Assembly: GCF_002498065.1 (NCBI RefSeq) | Contig: NZ_DAFZ01000058.1 | Location: forward strand, 11,652-66,340 | Source of the DNA: Methanoculleus sp. UBA208 | Lineage (GTDB): Archaea > Halobacteriota > Methanomicrobia > Methanomicrobiales > Methanoculleaceae | Length of the DNA: 54,689 nucleotides | Direction of reading: 5' to 3' | Shown here: positions 50,550 to 54,689 of the stretch, piece after piece | How the letters are laid out: every line of letters starts with the position of its first letter | Numbering within the stretch: the stretch's first letter is position 1 | Notes under the pieces: model-generated | Database searches by the model: none | What the model saw: the letters and a program-made list of their open reading frames with translations, nothing else | What the model was told of the DNA's origin: nothing | Translations under genes and position numbers: made by a program

Positions 50550-51740
50550 ATGGCAGCCCGTGAGATTGTGCCGGGCGTCTTTTCGGTCGGCGCCATCGAC
50601 TGGGACCGCCGGCTCTTCGACGAACTGATCCCGCTCCCCGACGGCACCACCTACAACAGTTACCTGGTGCGGGGCAGCGAGAAGACGGCACTGATCGACA
50701 CCGTCGACCCGACGAAGACCGCAGAACTCATGGGGAACCTGGATCGGCTCGGGATCGAAACGATCGACTACATCGTCTCCAGCCACGCCGAGCAGGACCA
50801 TTCAGGGTCGATACCGGCAATGCTCGAGCGATTCGGCGACGCGAAGGTGGTGACGAACCAGAAGTGCCGCGACTTCCTGGTCGACCTCCTCCACGTCCCG
50901 GACGAGCAGTTCATCGTCATCGGCGACGGCGATACGCTCGACCTCGGGGGAAGAACGTTCGAGTTCATCATCGCCCCCTGGGTCCACTGGCCGGAGACGA
51001 TGCTGACCTACCTCCGGGAAGACCGGGTGCTCTTCCCCTGCGACCTTTTCGGCTCGCACTACGCGACGAGTTCCCTCTACGTCCCCGACGAAGGCGTGGT
51101 TTACGAGTCCGCGAAACGCTACTACGCCGAGATCATGATGCCGTTCCGGTCGAGCATCAAGGCGCACCTCGAAAAGCTCGCGACGCGGCAGATCGACGTG
51201 ATCGCCCCGAGCCACGGTCCGGTCTACAACAGGCCGGCGTTCATCGTCGACGCTTACCGGGACTGGACGGGCGATGCCGTGAAAAACACGGTGGTGCTTC
51301 CTTTCGTCTCCATGCACGGGAGCACGCAGGCGATGGTCGACCACTTCGTCGACGCCCTGATGCAGCGGGGTATCCCGGTCCAGCCGTTCAACCTCACTAA
51401 GACCGATATCGGCGACCTTGCAAAAGCTCTCGTGGATGCTGCGACGGTCGTGATCGGGTCGCCGACGGTCATCTTCGGCCCCCACCCGCAGGCGGTCTAC
51501 GCCGCATACCTCGCAAACCTCCTCCGCCCGAAGACGCGGTACGCGACGGTTATCGGGTCATACGGCTGGGGCGGGAAGACGGTCGATACCGTGAAGGATA
51601 TGCTCGGCCGGCTCAAGGTCGAGTTCCTCGAGCCGGTCTACGTCAGGGGTCTCCCAAAGGAGGAAGACTTCGCGGCGCTGGACCGGCTCGCCGACGAGAT
51701 CAAAAAGAAACACGAAGAAGCGGGGATTCTCCCGTCCTGA
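50550..51740 (+). CDS. fprA: F420H2 oxidase (flavodiiron protein)
   Basis: A 396-residue flavodiiron protein that reduces O2 to water with F420H2, an oxygen defence of methanogens. The metallo-lactamase domain holds the diiron ligands in VSSHAEQDHSGSIP near 76-89, APWVHWPET near 140, FPCDLFGSH near 160 and IAPSHGPVY near 217. The C-terminal flavodoxin domain binds FMN with SMHGSTQAM near 251 and SYGWGG near 336. The preceding 141-bp gap holds TTAAGAGTTT-like AT-rich bases only. Rubredoxin and EndoV nearby make a loose stress group. Confidence 0.95.
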   Translation: MAAREIVPGVFSVGAIDWDRRLFDELIPLPDGTTYNSYLVRGSEKTALIDTVDPTKTAELMGNLDRLGIETIDYIVSSHAEQDHSGSIPAMLERFGDAKVVTNQKCRDFLVDLLHVPDEQFIVIGDGDTLDLGGRTFEFIIAPWVHWPETMLTYLREDRVLFPCDLFGSHYATSSLYVPDEGVVYESAKRYYAEIMMPFRSSIKAHLEKLATRQIDVIAPSHGPVYNRPAFIVDAYRDWTGDAVKNTVVLPFVSMHGSTQAMVDHFVDALMQRGIPVQPFNLTKTDIGDLAKALVDAATVVIGSPTVIFGPHPQAVYAAYLANLLRPKTRYATVIGSYGWGGKTVDTVKDMLGRLKVEFLEPVYVRGLPKEEDFAALDRLADEIKKKHEEAGILPS

Positions 51741-51845
51741 TATCCCCCCCTTCTTTTTTCGCGTTTTGCCGCCGGGTTCCGGAACCGCACGCCCGGCACC
51801 GAAATCTTAACAGTGTAGGATACCGACCAATCCTCGAGCTGACTT

Positions 51846-52871
51846 ATGCCCCCGTCCGACTTCAAGAGAGTCATTGCCGAGTCGCCCTACGTCTTCGTCA
51901 TCGGCGTGGCGGGAGACAGCGGATCCGGGAAGACCACGTTCACCCGGGCGATCCGGGAGATCTTCGGCAAGGACCTCGTCTCCACCATCACCATCGACGA
52001 CTACCACAAATACGACCGCCGGGAGCGTAAAGAGTTCGGGATCACGCCGCTCGTCCCCGAGGCGAACCGGTTCGACCTGTTAGAAGAGCACCTCGCGGAC
52101 CTCAAAGCGGGAAAGACGATAGTAAAACCGGTCTACAACCACAACAACGGGCAGTTCGACCCCCCGGTGCGCTTCAGCCCCACGAAGATCCTGATCCTCG
52201 AGGGGCTGCACCCGTTCATCACCCCGACGCTCCGGGACCTGATCGACTTCAAGCTCTACGTGGACCCGGACCCCGACGTAAAACGTGCCTGGAAGATCAA
52301 GCGCGACGTGGAACGGCGGGGATACTCCCCGGACGCGGTCGAGAGAGAGATGGAGGAGCGTAAGCCCGACTTCGAGCGGTACGTCGCGCCGCAGTGCCTG
52401 TTCGCGGACGCGGTCATTAGGATTGCCTTCTCGAAGTACGGCCGGGACGTAAGCGAGAAGCGCAACGTCTACCACGTCACCCTCTGCCAGAGCAAACTTA
52501 ATCGAAGCATCGGGGACGTCGACCTCTCCATCGACCTCTTCGGGCTCCTTTCGCTCTCCGAGCGCGACTTCATGGTCGAATTCACGACTGAAGACGTCGG
52601 CGGGAGGACGATGGGGGCGCTCACGTTCGACGGGGAGTTAAACGATGCCGTCGCAAGAAAACTGGAGAGGAACATCGAGCTTCAGACGCAGGTGGAACCC
52701 ATCGACCTCAGTCAGGACAGCGATTACCTGACGGCCGGGGATATAGCCCAGCTCATTCTCACCTGGCGGATCATCAACCGGCGCATCTTTATCGAGAGCG
52801 CTCCCGAATCGGCCGGCACCGGACAGAAGGCGTCTGTGGATAAAAGCGGGTGCGGATGCGGCCGCCGGTGA
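51846..52871 (+). CDS. prk: Archaeal phosphoribulokinase
   Basis: A 341-residue P-loop kinase. Walker A VAGDSGSGKTTFTRAI is near 21-36, then STITIDDYHKYDRRERKE near 46, VYNHNNGQFDPP near 95 and LILEGLHPF near 115. Such archaeal enzymes phosphorylate ribulose 5-phosphate to RuBP for form III RubisCO in the reductive hexulose-phosphate pathway described in Methanospirillum. The C-terminus ends in an odd Cys pair (SGCGCGRR). RubisCO is not in the window, but phosphoglycolate phosphatase is. Uridine kinase is the less likely alternative. Confidence 0.88.
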   Translation: MPPSDFKRVIAESPYVFVIGVAGDSGSGKTTFTRAIREIFGKDLVSTITIDDYHKYDRRERKEFGITPLVPEANRFDLLEEHLADLKAGKTIVKPVYNHNNGQFDPPVRFSPTKILILEGLHPFITPTLRDLIDFKLYVDPDPDVKRAWKIKRDVERRGYSPDAVEREMEERKPDFERYVAPQCLFADAVIRIAFSKYGRDVSEKRNVYHVTLCQSKLNRSIGDVDLSIDLFGLLSLSERDFMVEFTTEDVGGRTMGALTFDGELNDAVARKLERNIELQTQVEPIDLSQDSDYLTAGDIAQLILTWRIINRRIFIESAPESAGTGQKASVDKSGCGCGRR

Positions 52872-52951
52872 TTCGGAGACCTCCGGGGCCGCTGGAGTTC
52901 GAACGGCGATGCAAGAGAAAGTAGATAAGAGCGCCCGGAGAACGTGTACCG

Positions 52952-54409
52952 ATGGATAAGATCGAGCAGTTCTCGATCATCGCACCCGACATCGGCAACA
53001 TCTTCAGGTTCATGAGCGCCGCAACGGCGGTGCCGCTCGTCGTGGCGGTGATCTACCGGGAGTGGGAGATGATCCTGCCCATGGTCTCCGTCCCGGTCGT
53101 CCTTTTCCTCCTCGGGACGCTTCTTGTCCGGGTCCCCCGGGAGGAGCGCGAGGCGCCCCTATCCGCCGCCCTCATGGCCGTCGCCCTGATCTGGCTGATC
53201 ATCGCGATGGTGAGCGCCCTGCCGTTCTGCCTCGGGCTCGGTATCCCATACCTCGATGCCGTCTTCGAGGCGATGTCGGGGTGGACCGCTACGGGCCTGA
53301 CCATGATGCGGTCGGTTGATGACCTGCCCCGGACGATCCTCTTCTGGCGGTCGCTGATGCAGTGGCTCGGCGGCATCGGGATCGTCGCCTTCACCGTCGC
53401 GATGGCTTCGAGGACCGGGCTGACCCAGTTCCGCCTCTACCGGTCGGAAGGACGCTCGGAGGCGCTGATGCCGAGCGTCGTCGCAACGGGCTTCGAGATG
53501 TGGAAGATCTACCTGGCGCTGACCGCCGCCGCGATCGGCCTCGTCCTCGTATCCGGGGTGCCCCTCTGGGACGCGGTGAATATTGCCCTTGTTGCGATCG
53601 CAACCGGCGGGTTCTCCGTCCACTCGGAAGGGATCCCCTTCTACAACAACCCGCTGCTTGAGGTTCTCATCGTCCCGGTCATGATCGCCGGCGCCCTGCC
53701 GTTCAAACTCTACTACCTCCTCTATCGCCAGAGAGGCGTGCGGTTCTTCGAAGACCAGCAGGCACGCCTCCTCTTCATCCTCGTCGCGCTCGGGATCGTC
53801 GTGATAGCGTGGGACCTCGTCACGCTCACGGCAACCGATCTCCCCACGGCCGTCCGCCAGGCGCTCTTCATGTCGGCCGCGGCGGCCACCAGCACAGGGT
53901 TCCAGGTCGCCTCCCCGAACGAGTGGGCGAGCGTGACCGTCCTCTTCCTCGCGATGCTGATGGTGATCGGCGGGTCGTCGGGGAGCACCGCCGGCGGTAT
54001 CAAACTCTCCCGGGTGGTCCTCGGCTTTCAGAGCCTGATCTGGTGGTTCCGGCGGATGTTCGTCTCCGGGAAGGTGCTCGTGCCCTTCAAGTACGACGGC
54101 AAGGTGATCCCGAAAAACATAGCCGACCTCGAGGTCTCCCGGAACATGCTGACGATCATGCTCTACTTCCTGATCATCTTCGTCGCCACGATACTGGTAA
54201 TGCACCTGCAGCCGACGTCCTTCGACTCGAGCAACGTGATCTTCGAGGTCGTCTCCGCGATGTGCAACAACGGCATATCCACGGGGTTCGTCTCGCCCGA
54301 CATGGCCGATCCGGCGAAAGCCCTCTTCATCCTGGTCATGTGGATAGGGCGTCTGGAGGTCATTCCGGTGATCATGCTCGTTATGGGCGTCCTCAAGCGG
54401 TTCGATTGA
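52952..54409 (+). CDS. trkH: TrkH-type potassium uptake protein
   Basis: A 485-residue membrane protein with about ten helices arranged as four pore repeats. Selectivity-filter-like turns are MSGWTATGLTMM near 109-120, IATGGFSVHS near 216, AATSTGFQVAS near 311 and MCNNGISTGF near 443. LMQWLGGIGIVAFTVA near 135 and GGSSGSTAGGIK near 342 are family marks. It imports K+ with a cytosolic TrkA subunit, which is not adjacent in the visible DNA. Start ATG 52952 gives the usual length. Confidence 0.93.
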   Translation: MDKIEQFSIIAPDIGNIFRFMSAATAVPLVVAVIYREWEMILPMVSVPVVLFLLGTLLVRVPREEREAPLSAALMAVALIWLIIAMVSALPFCLGLGIPYLDAVFEAMSGWTATGLTMMRSVDDLPRTILFWRSLMQWLGGIGIVAFTVAMASRTGLTQFRLYRSEGRSEALMPSVVATGFEMWKIYLALTAAAIGLVLVSGVPLWDAVNIALVAIATGGFSVHSEGIPFYNNPLLEVLIVPVMIAGALPFKLYYLLYRQRGVRFFEDQQARLLFILVALGIVVIAWDLVTLTATDLPTAVRQALFMSAAAATSTGFQVASPNEWASVTVLFLAMLMVIGGSSGSTAGGIKLSRVVLGFQSLIWWFRRMFVSGKVLVPFKYDGKVIPKNIADLEVSRNMLTIMLYFLIIFVATILVMHLQPTSFDSSNVIFEVVSAMCNNGISTGFVSPDMADPAKALFILVMWIGRLEVIPVIMLVMGVLKRFD

Positions 54410-54689
54410 GGGGGGTTGATTGAGCGGCTCGTTGCGGCGGCGAGGCAGTCCCGGAGGGCTCTTTTGTGAGGGGCTGGAGCGTGGGTATCCGAAGGAACGA
54501 CGTTCTTCGAAGAACTTTGTTCTTCTCATGCTCACTGCGTTCGCACCTCACACATTGCAAGTTTTCGCGCTTCCTTCAGTCACGCCTCAGAGCATGCGGC
54601 ATCCAGGGCCTGCATGTTCAACGTATCACCGTTCAGGGCATGGTGGACCCGTGCACGGCTTTCGAGGGGATATCGCGTCTGGGGGAGGG
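54410..54689. other. Gene-free end of window with tandem inverted half-sites
   Basis: The last 280 bp carry no supported gene. GTTCTTC-GAAGAAC (54502-54515) is a perfect 14-bp palindrome, followed after TTT by another GTTCTTC (54519-54525), so a hairpin can form in two ways. The base composition is lower in GC than the genes around, and the stretch may be an intergenic repeat or the remains of a mobile element. Confidence 0.4.

Noticed and set aside
53159..54535. 458-residue minus-strand open frame
   Set aside because: Opposite trkH; His/Asp/Glu/Arg-rich, typical of antisense to a membrane protein gene.
1..54689. tRNA genes, rRNA genes, CRISPR arrays, insertion sequences
   Set aside because: Looked for by eye on both strands (T-arm consensus, regular repeats, transposase motifs) and not seen; a covariance-model search would be needed to be certain.

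Overview
The window is GC-rich, gene-dense archaeal DNA from a hydrogenotrophic methanogen of the Methanomicrobiales, most probably a Methanoculleus species. The main signs are an archaeal histone, RadA, RPA and FEN1, methanogen-restricted families (DUF1890, DUF1894, DUF2193, DUF2180), an AqpM-type aquaporin, an F420H2 oxidase (FprA), an archaeal phosphoribulokinase, and a presenilin homologue very like my memory of the crystallised Methanoculleus marisnigri protein. Archaeal TATA boxes about 26 bp before start codons, often implying leaderless mRNAs, occur throughout. I saw no tRNA, rRNA, CRISPR array or intact insertion sequence.

Region 1 (1-14.3 kb) starts with the 5' part of hisD and then carries an unusually complete molybdate/tungstate island. 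It has two paralogous TupABC-type ABC transporters (1264-4100 and 11488-14258) around a ModABC-type transporter (5817-9024). It also has a MOT1-type secondary transporter with a SemiSWEET gene on the opposite strand, a TrmO-like gene inside the mod operon, a small winged-helix protein, a 77-residue unknown, a protein strongly resembling the bacterial molybdenum storage protein, and a short TiaS-like protein. The mod/MOT1 and second tup promoter regions share an inverted repeat, GTTA-N12-TAAC, a candidate oxyanion-responsive operator. Mo and W are needed for the formylmethanofuran and formate dehydrogenases of these organisms.

Region 2 (14.3-29.4 kb) has a frameshifted ABC-class ATPase gene, an MBL-fold hydrolase, two PAS-type sensor proteins (one a histidine kinase with a degenerate receiver), a helical protein of unknown function, and a thioesterase. 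It also holds a biosynthetic run: pyrG, guaAB, argD, hisC, an AK6-type kinase and a CDP-alcohol phosphatidyltransferase, the last four partly overlapping. A TspO-family membrane protein follows. Region 3 (29.4-32.8 kb, minus strand) is a chain nifS-nifU-cutA-fdhD-DUF1890-DUF1894 that looks like a sulfur relay towards Mo/W formate dehydrogenase maturation.

Region 4 (32.9-46.4 kb) has lysine synthesis (dapL-lysA), DNA maintenance (RPA, radA, fen1, histone), phosphoglycolate phosphatase, a PRC-barrel protein, an HTH-CBS regulator, a NOG1-type GTPase, the presenilin-like protease, a DUF2193-DUF2180 operon behind a long structured leader, and aquaporin. Region 5 (46.8-54.4 kb) has a rubredoxin/thiamine-diphosphate enzyme pair, a stomatin-like protein, endonuclease V, FprA, phosphoribulokinase and TrkH. 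All family assignments rest on reading the sequence and on memory of the families; no database search was run.
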